Shown here: one piece after another, positions 16,856-25,461 of the stretch
Numbering within the stretch: the stretch's first letter is position 1
Layout: every line of letters starts with the position of its first letter
From: Rhodanobacter sp.
GTDB lineage: Bacteria; Pseudomonadota; Gammaproteobacteria; Xanthomonadales; Rhodanobacteraceae
NCBI GenBank assembly: GCA_024711345.1
Contig: JANJTA010000040.1
Location: 57,288-121,287, forward strand
Direction: 5' to 3'
Length of the DNA: 64,000 nt
Notes under the pieces: generated by a model
The model's input: only the letters and a program-made list of their open reading frames with translations
Told to the model about the DNA's origin: nothing
Databases searched by the model: none
Translations under genes and position numbers: made by a program

Positions 16856-17722
16856 ATGCCACAGCCCGACGTGACGGCGTTCTTCCACGCCGCCAGCCAC
16901 ACCTTCAGCTACGTGGTGGCGGACCCGGCCACGCGGCGCGCCGCGGTGATCGACGCGGTGCTCGACTACGACGCGGCGTCCGGGCGCAGCGGCCATGCGT
17001 CGGTCGACGCGCTGGTGGCGTTCGTGCAGGCGCAGGCGCTGGCGGTCGACTGGATCATCGAGACCCACGTGCACGCCGACCACCTGTCGGCGGCGCCATA
17101 CGTGCAGGCGCAGCTGGGCGGCCGGATCGGCATCGGCGAACACGTGCGCGCGGTGCAGGCGACCTTCGGCGAGCTGTTCAACGCCGGCGCCGGCTTCGCC
17201 CGCGACGGCAGCCAGTTCGACCATCTGTTCGCCGACGGCGAGCGCTACCTGCTCGGCGGCATCGAGGCCACCGCGCTGCACACGCCCGGCCACACGCCCG
17301 CGTGCATGACGCACGTGATCGGTGACGCGGCGTTCGTCGGCGACACCTTGTTCATGCCCGACTACGGCACCGCGCGCTGCGACTTCCCCGGCGGCGACGC
17401 GGCGACGCTGTACCGCTCGATCCGCCGCATCTTCGCGCTGCCGGACCGCACGCGCATCTTCCTGTGCCACGACTACAAGGCACCCGGCCGCGAGACGTTC
17501 GCGCACCAGACCACGGTGGCGGCCGAGCGCACCGGCAACGTCCACGTGCACGACGGCATCGGCGAGGCCGAGTTCGTCGCCCTCCGCCGCGCGCGCGACA
17601 CCACGCTGGCGGTACCCGCGCTGCTGCTGCCGGCGGTGCAGGTGAACATGCGCGCGGGGCAGCTGCCGCCGGCCGAGGACAACGGCGTGCGCTACCTGAA
17701 GATTCCGCTGGACGCCTTCTGA
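16856..17722 (+). CDS. metallo-beta-lactamase-fold hydrolase, Blh/ETHE1 persulfide dioxygenase-like
   Basis: A 288-aa protein with the metal motif HVHADH (His71, His73, Asp75, His76) and further ligands in HTPGHTPACM, FVGDTLFMPDYGTARCDFPG and IFLCHDYKAPG. The DTLFMPDYGTARCDFPGGD segment is typical of the BigR-linked Blh/ETHE1 group, which oxidises persulfide to sulfite using mononuclear iron. It lies 41 bases after the BigR-like gene, with GGGGGAA upstream of ATG 16856. Together with the divergent SQR-like enzyme it would form the usual sulfide oxidation route: sulfide to persulfide to sulfite. No rhodanese domain is fused. Confidence 0.87.
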   Translation: MPQPDVTAFFHAASHTFSYVVADPATRRAAVIDAVLDYDAASGRSGHASVDALVAFVQAQALAVDWIIETHVHADHLSAAPYVQAQLGGRIGIGEHVRAVQATFGELFNAGAGFARDGSQFDHLFADGERYLLGGIEATALHTPGHTPACMTHVIGDAAFVGDTLFMPDYGTARCDFPGGDAATLYRSIRRIFALPDRTRIFLCHDYKAPGRETFAHQTTVAAERTGNVHVHDGIGEAEFVALRRARDTTLAVPALLLPAVQVNMRAGQLPPAEDNGVRYLKIPLDAF

Positions 17723-17773
17723 GCGACGGTCGCGCTGCGGCACAATGGCGGTTTGCCGCGGCCGGAGTGAGGG

Positions 17774-18631
17774 ATGATCTACGTACTGCTCAGCGTGGCG
17801 TGCAGCGTGCTGGTGTCGGTGCTGCTGAAGCTGGCGCGGCGCTACGACGTCGACGTGGGTCAGGCGATTGCCTGGAACTACGTGGCCACCGGCGCGCTCA
17901 CCGCCTGGCTGCTGCAGCCGTCGCTGGCCACGCTGCGCGCGCCGGGCGCGCCGTGGCTGGCGCTGGCCGCGCTGGGCGTGCTGCTGCCGACGATCTTCCT
18001 GGCGCTGGCCGCCTCCGTGCGCCACGCCGGCATCGTGCGCAGTGACGCCGCGCAGCGCCTGTCGCTGTTGCTGTCATTGCTGGCCGCGTTCGCGCTGTTC
18101 GGCGAACGGCTCACCGCGCTCAAGGCGCTGGGCATCGCGCTGGGCCTGCTCGCGCTGCTGGGCATGGTCTGGCGCAGCGGCCACGGCAGTGCGGAGCGCG
18201 GTGCCGCCAGTTGGCTCTATCCGCTGACGGTATTCGCCGGCTTCGGCGTGATCGACATCCTGTTCAAGCGCGTGGCGCAGGCCGGCGTGCCGCTGGGCGC
18301 CTCATTGCAGGCGATGTTCGCGCTGGCCCTGCTGGTGGCGTTTGCGCTGCAGCTGTGGCGGCGCGCGCGCGGGCAGACCCGCTTCACCGCGCGCAACGCG
18401 CTGGCCGGCCTGCTGCTCGGCCTGGCCAACTTCGGCAACATCCTGTTCTACCTGCGCGGCCACCGCGCCCTGCCGCAGCACCCGTCGCTGGTGTTCGCCA
18501 GCATGAACCTCGGCGTGGTGGCGCTGGGCGCGCTGGTCGGCCTGCTGCTGTTCCGCGAACGGCTGAGCCGGCTCAACCTGGCCGGCGTGGCGCTGGCGCT
18601 GCTGGCGATCGGGGTGATTGCGCGGGGGTGA
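17774..18631 (+). CDS. EamA/DMT superfamily transporter
   Basis: A 285-aa membrane protein with about ten hydrophobic helices arranged as two EamA repeats. The repeat ends are clear at ALFGERLTALKALGIALGLL (near residue 120) and LLFRERLSRLNLAGVALALL (near residue 265). The substrate is unknown; members export or import metabolites. It begins 51 bases after the persulfide dioxygenase-like gene on the same strand, with GAGGG-like sequence upstream, so it could be co-transcribed, but nothing else links it to sulfur metabolism. Confidence 0.87.
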   Translation: MIYVLLSVACSVLVSVLLKLARRYDVDVGQAIAWNYVATGALTAWLLQPSLATLRAPGAPWLALAALGVLLPTIFLALAASVRHAGIVRSDAAQRLSLLLSLLAAFALFGERLTALKALGIALGLLALLGMVWRSGHGSAERGAASWLYPLTVFAGFGVIDILFKRVAQAGVPLGASLQAMFALALLVAFALQLWRRARGQTRFTARNALAGLLLGLANFGNILFYLRGHRALPQHPSLVFASMNLGVVALGALVGLLLFRERLSRLNLAGVALALLAIGVIARG

Positions 18632-18824
18632 GTGAGCGCCAGGCGAGCAGCAAAGAGTTGACGCGGCCCCATCCAGGGCACTGGTGCGATCTTGACGCCG
18701 CGAGAAACACGGCGGCAGTGGTCAGCGGCAACGCTGGCACCTACTCTCTGATCTGTCGGAGAGGCGAGAGCGGCCTGTTGAATACGGACGGCGAAATGGT
18801 GACCCCGTTTTGCGGAGCCTCAAG

Positions 18825-19499
18825 GTGAATACCGAGCCATCCGTGCGTTCGCGCCGGCCGCCGCGTCGGCAGACCTGCCTGGTCGCGCTCGGTACGGTGT
18901 GCGTGCTGGCAGCGCCGCACGTGGGGGTACCGATGTTCTTGTATCCCGTACTCGGGCTGATCCTCTGCACGGCCATGCTGCGCTACCAGGGGCTCGGCTG
19001 GGCCCAGGTCGGGTTCCGCTGGCGCGCGTTGGGCGCAGGCCCGCTGCTGACCGGAGGTATCCTCGGGATCGCATACGTCGCCGCAAACGTCGGCATGATC
19101 GGACCGCTACTTGCAGGCCTTTTGCACGAGCGGCCCGATCTGTCGGATTTCGCGTTCGTGCGCGCGCATCTGTCCGGCTACCTGATTGCCCTGGCCCTGG
19201 CCTGGGTGGTCGGCGGCTTCTACGAGGAACTCGTGTTCCGCGGCTTCCTGCAGGACGCTCTCTCGCGGCATCTGCCGGCGTCGGGCGCGCGTCCAGTTCT
19301 GGCCGCTGTATTCACCGTTCTCGCCTTTGCGGCCTATCACTGCCAGCTCGGCACCTTCGGTGTCGCCAACGCACTGGTCTTCGCCGTGTTCGCCGCCGCC
19401 ATCCGCTGGCGCTGGCCGGGCAACCTCGGGCATGTCATCGCCTTCCATGCCTGCGCGGACATGGGGGCGTTCACCTTGATGCGGCTGGGCTATCTGTAG
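18825..19499 (+). CDS. CPBP family intramembrane metalloprotease
   Basis: A 224-aa polytopic membrane protein with the CPBP (Abi/CAAX protease) signature YEELVFRGFLQ, giving Glu134, Glu135 and Arg139, and later conserved His in AAYHCQ and AFHACAD. The family includes Rce1-type prenyl-protein proteases and bacterial proteins for self-immunity to peptides. I place the start at GTG 18825 because GGAG lies 7 bases upstream; an in-frame TTG at 18810 is the alternative. Neighbours give no clue to its job. It is unlike the two CPBP proteins at 35.8-37.3 kb in length and base composition. Confidence 0.82.
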   Translation: MNTEPSVRSRRPPRRQTCLVALGTVCVLAAPHVGVPMFLYPVLGLILCTAMLRYQGLGWAQVGFRWRALGAGPLLTGGILGIAYVAANVGMIGPLLAGLLHERPDLSDFAFVRAHLSGYLIALALAWVVGGFYEELVFRGFLQDALSRHLPASGARPVLAAVFTVLAFAAYHCQLGTFGVANALVFAVFAAAIRWRWPGNLGHVIAFHACADMGAFTLMRLGYL

Positions 19500-19759
19500 C
19501 CCAGGTTGCGACGCGCGACATGCATTGGCGTCGTTGATGGGCGTCCGGCAGGCCAAAGAACGGCGTCAGGTTCGCTTATGCCGGCCACCGCATGCCCGAT
19601 TCCGCGCGCCGCAAGGCGCTGTCGCCATCCATCCATCCTGCTCCAGGTACACCCCGACTGTTCCATGCGGTGACTTCTGGGCTATGAAATCGCGTGGCCG
19701 CGGTGCCTATGCTCTGACGCTTCGGGGCGGTGGCGCCCCAGCCAGCGGGACTCCGGGCC

Positions 19760-21361
19760 ATGCGCAAACTCCCTTTCGTCGTTGCGTTGTCGGTGCTGTG
19801 GCTGAGTTCGGCCGCGGTCGCCGCCCCGGACAAGAAGGACGACAAGGCCCAGGCGGAAAAGCCTGACGCCACCCTGGTCGAGCCGCAGTCGTCGGCCAGC
19901 GAGGGTTCGGTGTCGGTCGAGGGCCATCGCGTCGACTACAAGGCGGTGGCCGGCACGCTGGTGCTGCACGGCACGGGCGACAAGGAGGACGAGCCGCAGG
20001 TCAGCATGTTCTACGTCGCCTATTTCAAGAAGGGCGCGGCGGCGACCAAGCGGCCGATCACCTTCATCTACAACGGCGGTCCCGGTTCGGCCACGGTGTG
20101 GCTGCACATGGGCGCGTTCGGGCCGAAGCGCGTGGTCACCAGCGACGACAGCCACACGCCGGCGGCGCCGTACGGGCTGGTCAACAACGACTACAGCCTG
20201 CTCGACGCCTCCGACCTGGTGTTCATCGACGCGCCCGGCGCCGGCTTCAGCCGGCTGATCGCCGCCGATGCGGACAAGTCCAAGCGCGAGGAGCAGATGA
20301 AGGAGCGCCGCAAGGCGATCTACGGCGTGGACGGCGACGGCCATGCGTTTGCCCAGTTCATCACCCGCTTCCTGTCGAAGTACGACCGCTGGAACTCGCC
20401 GAAGTACCTGTTCGGCGAAAGCTACGGCACCACCCGCTCGGCGGTGCTGGCGAACATCCTGGAGAACGAGGACAGCGTCGACCTCAACGGGGTGATCCTG
20501 CTCTCGCAGATCCTCAGCTTCGACACCAGCATCGACGGGCCGGAGTTCAACCCGGGCATCGACCTGCCGTACGAACTGGCGCTGCCGACCTTCGCCGCCA
20601 CCGCGTTCTACCACCACAAGCTGCCGCAGCAGCCGGCCGCGCTGGAGCCGTTCCTGCGCGAGGTGGAGCAGTACGCGTTGGGCGATTACGCGCAGGCGCT
20701 GATGGCCGGCTCGCGCCTGGACGACGCGCGCAAGCAGGCGGTGGCGCAGAAGCTGCACGAGTACACCGGCCTGCCGGTGGCCTACCTGCTGAAGGCGAAC
20801 CTGCGCGTGACCGGCGGCATGTTCGAGCACGAGCTGCAGAACGACGGCGAGCTCACCACCGGTCGGCTGGACAGCCGCTTCGCCGGGCCGTCGATCGACC
20901 CGCTGAGCAAGGATTCCGAGTACGACCCGCAGTCCTCGGCGATCAGCTCGGCCTACGTGGCCGCGTTCAACGACTACGTGCGGCGCGACCTCAAATTCGG
21001 CCAGGGTCGGCAGTACCGGCTGTTCGCCGACATCAAGCACTGGGATTTCTCGCACAAGGCGCCCGGCGTGCACGGCGAGGCGTTGCAGTCCTCGACCAAC
21101 GTGATGCCGGACCTGGCGATGGCGATGAAGACCAACCCCAACCTCAAGGTTGCTCTGCACGGCGGCTACTACGACCTGGCCACGCCGTACTTCGCCGCCG
21201 ACTACGAGATGCACCACCTGCCGATCCCCGCCGGCCTGGAGGCCAACATCAGCTACGCGTGGTACCCGTCCGGACACATGGTGTACGCGCACGAGGCCTC
21301 GCTGAAGCTGCTGCACGACAACGTCGCGCGCTTCATCGGGCAGACCGACAACGTCAGGTAG
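19760..21361 (+). CDS. S10 family serine carboxypeptidase
   Basis: A 533-aa exported protein with a signal peptide (about residues 1-22). The S10 catalytic triad is readable: Ser221 in GESYGT, Asp472 in GGYYDLATPY and His506 in SGHMVY. The oxyanion region FIYNGGPGSATVW is near residue 100. It should remove C-terminal residues from peptides at acidic pH in the periplasm or outside. ATG 19760 starts the signal peptide. The 260 bases upstream hold no gene that I can see. The last 8 bases overlap the convergent LacI gene. Confidence 0.92.
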   Translation: MRKLPFVVALSVLWLSSAAVAAPDKKDDKAQAEKPDATLVEPQSSASEGSVSVEGHRVDYKAVAGTLVLHGTGDKEDEPQVSMFYVAYFKKGAAATKRPITFIYNGGPGSATVWLHMGAFGPKRVVTSDDSHTPAAPYGLVNNDYSLLDASDLVFIDAPGAGFSRLIAADADKSKREEQMKERRKAIYGVDGDGHAFAQFITRFLSKYDRWNSPKYLFGESYGTTRSAVLANILENEDSVDLNGVILLSQILSFDTSIDGPEFNPGIDLPYELALPTFAATAFYHHKLPQQPAALEPFLREVEQYALGDYAQALMAGSRLDDARKQAVAQKLHEYTGLPVAYLLKANLRVTGGMFEHELQNDGELTTGRLDSRFAGPSIDPLSKDSEYDPQSSAISSAYVAAFNDYVRRDLKFGQGRQYRLFADIKHWDFSHKAPGVHGEALQSSTNVMPDLAMAMKTNPNLKVALHGGYYDLATPYFAADYEMHHLPIPAGLEANISYAWYPSGHMVYAHEASLKLLHDNVARFIGQTDNVR

Positions 21362-22427
21362 CCGGCTTGCGCCGGCCGCCGCGCGCGGACGGCGCGGTGT
21401 GGCGCGGCGCGGTGGAGCCGCGCACCACCAGTTCCGGGCGGAAGCCTTCGTTGCGGCTCACCGGCGGCTCGCCGTTGGCTTCGCGCTGCAGGTCGCCGAT
21501 CAGCCGCTGCGCGGCGTGCCGCGCGATGTCCTCGGTGGCCTGGCGCGCGGTGGTCAGCGCGGGCCACGACTGCTTGGAGAACGGGCTGTCCTCGAAGCCG
21601 GCGATGGACAGTTCGTACGGCACGTTGATGCCGTCCGAATGCGCCGCGGCCAGCACGCCGGCGGCGATCTCGTCGTTGCAGCCGAAGATCGCGCTGGGGC
21701 GGTCCTTCAGCGCCAGCAGCTTGCGCGCACCGCGGAAGCCGTCGTCGAAGGTGTAGTCGCCGGGCACGATCAGCTTGCGGTCGAGCGCGATGCCGTAGTC
21801 CTTCAGCGCGTCGGCGTAGCCCTGGTAGCGCTCCTCGCTGGAACGGTGCCCGCTGCCGCCCCACAGGAAGCCGATGCGCTGGTGGCCGAGCTGGATCAGA
21901 TGCTCGGTGATCGCGTAGGCCGCATCGCGGTCGTCGACGTAGACGCAAGGCGAGCCGTCGGCCGGGTCCTGGCGCGCGGAGATGATGCGGATGAACGGGA
22001 TCTTCGCCTCGCCCAGCGCGCGGATCAGCGCCGGCTGCTCGGACATCGGCGGCGCCAGCACCAGCCCGGCCAGGCGCGAGCGGCGCACCAGCTCGCGCAG
22101 TTCCTCGGCCAGCTTCGGCGAGGACGAGTCGCACGGGTGGATCTGCAGGCCGAAGCCACTCGAACGGCACGCCGCCAGCACGCCGCGCTGCAGGTTGATC
22201 ACGTAGTGCGCGTTCGGGTTGTCGTAGACCAGCCCGATCGCGTAGGCGCGGGTGCTGCGCAGGCTGCGTGCGGACGGATCGGGCTGGTAGCCGAGCGCGT
22301 CGATCTCGCGCTGCACCTTCTCGCGCGTGCGGGCGTGCACTGAGGGCTCGTTGTTGATGACGCGCGAGACGGTCTTCAGCGAGACGCCGGCCCGTTCCGC
22401 GACATCCTTGATGGTGGCGCTGCGCAC
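21354..22427 (-). CDS. LacI family regulator, NagQ-like
   Basis: A 357-aa repressor. The N-terminal HTH is ATIKDVAERAGVSLKTVSRV with the hinge INNEPSVHARTREKV, followed by a periplasmic-binding-protein-like sensor domain (about 65-330). It sits beside a sugar permease, kinase, TonB receptor and hexosaminidase, and palindromic LacI-type sites occur in the divergent region upstream of those genes. This is the layout of the xanthomonad NagQ regulator of GlcNAc genes. GTG 22427 is chosen because GAGG lies 8 bases upstream; an ATG at 22496 would add 23 residues without a ribosome site. The 3' end overlaps the S10 gene by 8 bases. Confidence 0.88.
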   Translation of the reverse strand: MRSATIKDVAERAGVSLKTVSRVINNEPSVHARTREKVQREIDALGYQPDPSARSLRSTRAYAIGLVYDNPNAHYVINLQRGVLAACRSSGFGLQIHPCDSSSPKLAEELRELVRRSRLAGLVLAPPMSEQPALIRALGEAKIPFIRIISARQDPADGSPCVYVDDRDAAYAITEHLIQLGHQRIGFLWGGSGHRSSEERYQGYADALKDYGIALDRKLIVPGDYTFDDGFRGARKLLALKDRPSAIFGCNDEIAAGVLAAAHSDGINVPYELSIAGFEDSPFSKQSWPALTTARQATEDIARHAAQRLIGDLQREANGEPPVSRNEGFRPELVVRGSTAPRHTAPSARGGRRKPAT

Positions 22428-22551
22428 CCGCTGAACCTCGTGGATCGAAAGGACTGGTCGCCGGTCGCGCCAGGGTGCCGGCGGCGCCGCACGCATCGGC
22501 GCGGCGGCGCGTGCATCCTAGCTTATGGCCGGGCGGTAGCGAACTCCGGCC

Positions 22552-23838
22552 TCAGGACGCCCGGCGCTGGCCGACCCGGTGACCGGCCAGTCCGTAGTAC
22601 AGGATGTACAGGTAGCACGGCACCACCAGCGCGGTGAAGGCGAGCTGGAAGTCGACGTGCTGCTTCAGGTGCACGAACAGCTGCGGCACCACCGCGCCGC
22701 CGGCGATGCCCATGATCAGCAGCGCCGAACCCGCCTCGGTGTGGCGGCCGAGCCCGTTGATCGCCAGCGGAAAGATCGCCGGCCACATCATCGCGTTGGC
22801 GAAGCCCAGCGCCGCCACGAACGCCACCGACGCGTAGCCGTGGGTCAGCCAGGCGCCGAGCGCGAAGGCCACGCCCAGCACCGCCGATACCGCCAGGTAG
22901 CGCTGCTGCGTGACGAAGCGCGGGATCAGCGCCAGCCCGGCCAGGTAGCCGGCCAGCATGCCGAGCAGGGTGTACGAGGTGAAGTGCTTGGTGGCGTCCG
23001 GCGGCAGGCCGAAGCCCTGGCCGTAGGTGCCGATCGCGTCGCCGGCCATCACTTCGACGCCGACGTAGAGGAACAGGCACAGCACGCCCAGCCACAGGTG
23101 CGGGAAGCTGAAGATGCTGCCGTCGCGGTGGCCGATCGCCTGCTCGCTGTTGGCGCCGGCAGGCCGGATCTCCGGCAGCGACGAGCGCGCGATCCAGATC
23201 GCCAGCACCACCAGCAGCGCGGCCATCACCATGTACGGCAGGTGCACCTTGCCGGCGAAGGTGTCGAGCAGCGCTTCGCGCGCCTGCGGCGTCGGCGCCG
23301 ACTCCACCTGCTGGCCGAACGTGCCGATGCCGCTGAGCACCAGCGCGCCGAACACGAACGGCGCGATCGCGCCGGCCAGCTTGTTGCAGATGCCCATGAA
23401 GGCGATGCGCTGCGCCGCGCTGTCGATCGGCCCCAGGATGCTGATGTAGGGATTGGACGCGGTCTGCAGCAGCGACAGCCCGGCGCCGATCACGAACAGC
23501 CCGGTCAGCGCGCCCGGGTACAGCCGCATGGTGGTGAACTGGCCGAACAGCACCGCGCCGATCGCCATCACGAACAGGCCGAGCGCCATGCCCTTCTTCA
23601 TGCCGGTGCGGCGCAGCACCGACGACGACGGCAACGCCAGGAAGAAGTACGACAGGTAGAACGCCATCGGCACCAGGAACGCGCTCACGTCGTCGAGATC
23701 GAAGGCCAGCTTGACGAAGGTGATCAGCGGCCCGTTGAGCCAGGTGACGAAGCCGAAGATGAAGAACAGCAGACCGATCACCAGCATCGGGCCGAGATGG
23801 GTGCGTTCGGACGGCGCCGCCGCCAGCGTGCTTGCCAT
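22552..23838 (-). CDS. nagP: FucP-family sugar:proton symporter, NagP-like
   Basis: A 428-aa MFS permease with 12 hydrophobic helices. FFIFGFVTWLNGPLI near residue 25, LLQTASNPYISILG near 130 and a GICNKLAGAIAPFVFGA stretch near 155 are characteristic of the FucP/GluP group of hexose transporters. In xanthomonads and Shewanella the orthologue NagP carries GlcNAc across the inner membrane. The hexosaminidase and NagX genes nearby support that substrate over glucose, galactose or fucose. GGGAGA precedes ATG 23838. A LacI-type operator half-site with an embedded TTGACA lies about 75 bases upstream. Confidence 0.88.
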   Translation of the reverse strand: MASTLAAAPSERTHLGPMLVIGLLFFIFGFVTWLNGPLITFVKLAFDLDDVSAFLVPMAFYLSYFFLALPSSSVLRRTGMKKGMALGLFVMAIGAVLFGQFTTMRLYPGALTGLFVIGAGLSLLQTASNPYISILGPIDSAAQRIAFMGICNKLAGAIAPFVFGALVLSGIGTFGQQVESAPTPQAREALLDTFAGKVHLPYMVMAALLVVLAIWIARSSLPEIRPAGANSEQAIGHRDGSIFSFPHLWLGVLCLFLYVGVEVMAGDAIGTYGQGFGLPPDATKHFTSYTLLGMLAGYLAGLALIPRFVTQQRYLAVSAVLGVAFALGAWLTHGYASVAFVAALGFANAMMWPAIFPLAINGLGRHTEAGSALLIMGIAGGAVVPQLFVHLKQHVDFQLAFTALVVPCYLYILYYGLAGHRVGQRRAS

Positions 23839-23911
23839 GGATGGTTCTCCCCGGAATCGCCGCGCCGCCCGGCCGGTGGCGCGGCAGCAATGTCCACTTA
23901 ATTGCCGAAAA

Positions 23912-23925
23912 GTGCAACGTTGTCA
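23912..23925 (-). promoter_or_regulatory. LacI-type operator and -35 box upstream of nagP
   Basis: Read on the minus strand the site is ATTGACAACGTTGCAC. One half matches the palindrome at 24155-24168 exactly (TGACAAC) and the core CAACGTTG is conserved; the far half is degenerate. TTGACA within it is followed after 17 bp by AATTAA, a plausible -10. Repression by steric block of the -35 is expected. Confidence 0.65.
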
Positions 23926-24153
23926 ATCCGGCGCCCGGATCAACCGCGGGAGACAGCCGCGACGGGCGTGCTCCGGGTGGCCACGCGGAAGCGCCGCTGC
24001 GGCGTCGCAACAGGGCGCCGCGCCGTCGCACGTTCATGTGTTTATGGGCCACATAGGGCCATTCCGGCCAGATCATCGACGGCGGCTCAGGAGTGTCGCG
24101 GCCGTTATGCTGCGCCGCCGTATCGAATGTTCCGGAAATTGCCGCCGGACCGA

Positions 24154-24168
24154 TTGACAACGTTGTCA
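24154..24168 (+). promoter_or_regulatory. LacI-type palindromic operator upstream of the kinase
   Basis: TGACAACGTTGTCA at 24155-24168 is a perfect 14-bp palindrome with the central CG typical of LacI-family sites. TTGACA (24154-24159) forms a possible -35 inside it. It lies 87 bases before the GTG start of the Glk-family kinase and resembles operators described for xanthomonad GlcNAc genes. Confidence 0.75.
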
Positions 24169-24254
24169 TTCCAATTGCAGACTCCGCCCGCATCAGGCCG
24201 CACCCGGCCCGCGCCAGCGCGTTCGGGTCAGGCCAGCGGCCACGGGAGAAGCCA

Positions 24255-25355
24255 GTGGGGGAAGTCGCAAAGCAGCGTCATGCGGCGGCAGCGCCGGCGA
24301 CGGCCGAGGCCGGCACGGCGGCGGGTGGGGTCGGTGCGTCAGGGCCGGGCCCGCAGCAGCCGTTCCTGGCCGCCGACGTCGGCGGCACGCATGCGCGCAT
24401 CGGCCTGGTGGTCGGCAACGCGGCCGGCCCCCGCCCGGTCAGCGTGCTGCACTACCACCGCTACCACTGCCTCGACTGGCCCGGCCTGGCCGCGATGCTG
24501 CGCGACTTCGTCGGCCAGCTGGCCGGCACGCCGCATGCGGCGCTGCGCGGCGAGCTGCGTCATTGCGCGGTGGCCTGCGCCGGCTACGTGCTGGACGACG
24601 CGATCGTCAACGGCAACCTGCCATGGCCGGTGTCGATCCGCGAGATCCGCGACGGCCTCGGCATCGGCCAACTGACGGTGATCAACGATTTCGAGGCGCT
24701 GGCCTACGCCACCCAGTTCCTCGCGGCCGGCGAGACCCGGCCGGTCATCGACACCGCGGCGGCGCCCGCGGAGGGACCGGTGCTGGTGATGGGGCCGGGC
24801 ACCGGGCTGGGTTCGGCGGTATTGCTGCCGGGCCGGCCGCGCGCGCAGGTGCTGGCCACCGAGGCGGGGCAGGTGTCGCTGGCGCCGGGCAACGAACGCG
24901 AGATCGAGATCCTGCGGCTGTTCCGCCGCGAGCGTGCGCACGTGTCGTTCGAGGATGCGCTGTCCGGCCCCGGCCTGCTGAAGCTCTACGCGGCGCTGTG
25001 CGAGCTGCGCGGCAGCCCGGCGCAGCTGCTGACGCCGGCAGAAGTCACCGCCGCGGCGCTGGCCGGCAGCGATGGCGCGGCGGTGGAGGCGCTGGAGGTG
25101 TTCTGCGGCTTGCTCGGCAGCTTCGTCGGCGACCTGGTGCTGCTCTACGGCGCGCGCGGCGGGGTCTGCCTGGCTGGCGGCATCCTGCCGCAGATCCTGC
25201 CGTTCCTGCGCGCCAGCACGTTCGCCGAGCGCTACTTCAACAAGGGCGTGATGCGCGCCTACCTGCAACAGGTTCCAGTACGACTGATCGAGCACGGCCA
25301 GCTTGGTGTCATCGGCGCCGCAGGCTGGTTTCTGGATGAACGCCCGGGAGCGTGA
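24255..25355 (+). CDS. glk: Glk-family sugar kinase (glucokinase / NagK-like)
   Basis: A 366-aa cytosolic kinase of the bacterial glucokinase family. FLAADVGGTHARIGLV near residue 35 is the phosphate-1 loop, INDFEALAYA carries the catalytic Asp, and LVMGPGTGLGSAVL is the phosphate-2 region. GTG 24255 is chosen because GGGAG precedes it and it lies downstream of the operator; an ATG at 24093 would make the operator part of the coding region. The first 30 residues are Ala-rich and may be disordered. In GlcNAc loci of xanthomonads a kinase of this family phosphorylates GlcNAc, so the real substrate may be GlcNAc rather than glucose. Confidence 0.87.
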   Translation: MGEVAKQRHAAAAPATAEAGTAAGGVGASGPGPQQPFLAADVGGTHARIGLVVGNAAGPRPVSVLHYHRYHCLDWPGLAAMLRDFVGQLAGTPHAALRGELRHCAVACAGYVLDDAIVNGNLPWPVSIREIRDGLGIGQLTVINDFEALAYATQFLAAGETRPVIDTAAAPAEGPVLVMGPGTGLGSAVLLPGRPRAQVLATEAGQVSLAPGNEREIEILRLFRRERAHVSFEDALSGPGLLKLYAALCELRGSPAQLLTPAEVTAAALAGSDGAAVEALEVFCGLLGSFVGDLVLLYGARGGVCLAGGILPQILPFLRASTFAERYFNKGVMRAYLQQVPVRLIEHGQLGVIGAAGWFLDERPGA

Positions 25356-25461
25356 GATGAGCACAGTCCGGCAACACGGCGCCAAGCCAAACCACAACAC
25401 CACGTCCGCGACCGTCGTCATGCCGGTCTTGATTCGAGCCAGCCTCTGAGGGGAGGAGATC

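Larger units (their letters stand above)
23839..24254. promoter_or_regulatory. divergent control region of the GlcNAc locus
   Basis: This 416-base gap between nagP and the kinase gene carries no convincing gene. It holds two LacI-type operators (23912-23925 and 24155-24168), each overlapping a TTGACA. The middle part (about 23930-24150) shows nothing I can assign; a reading frame on the plus strand from 24093 spans the second operator and is not taken as coding. Confidence 0.7.

Noticed and set aside
24093..24254. The longer start (24093) for the Glk-family kinase
   Set aside because: It would put the palindromic operator inside the coding region and gives a 54-residue extension without similarity to the family; GTG 24255 has a GGGAG site.
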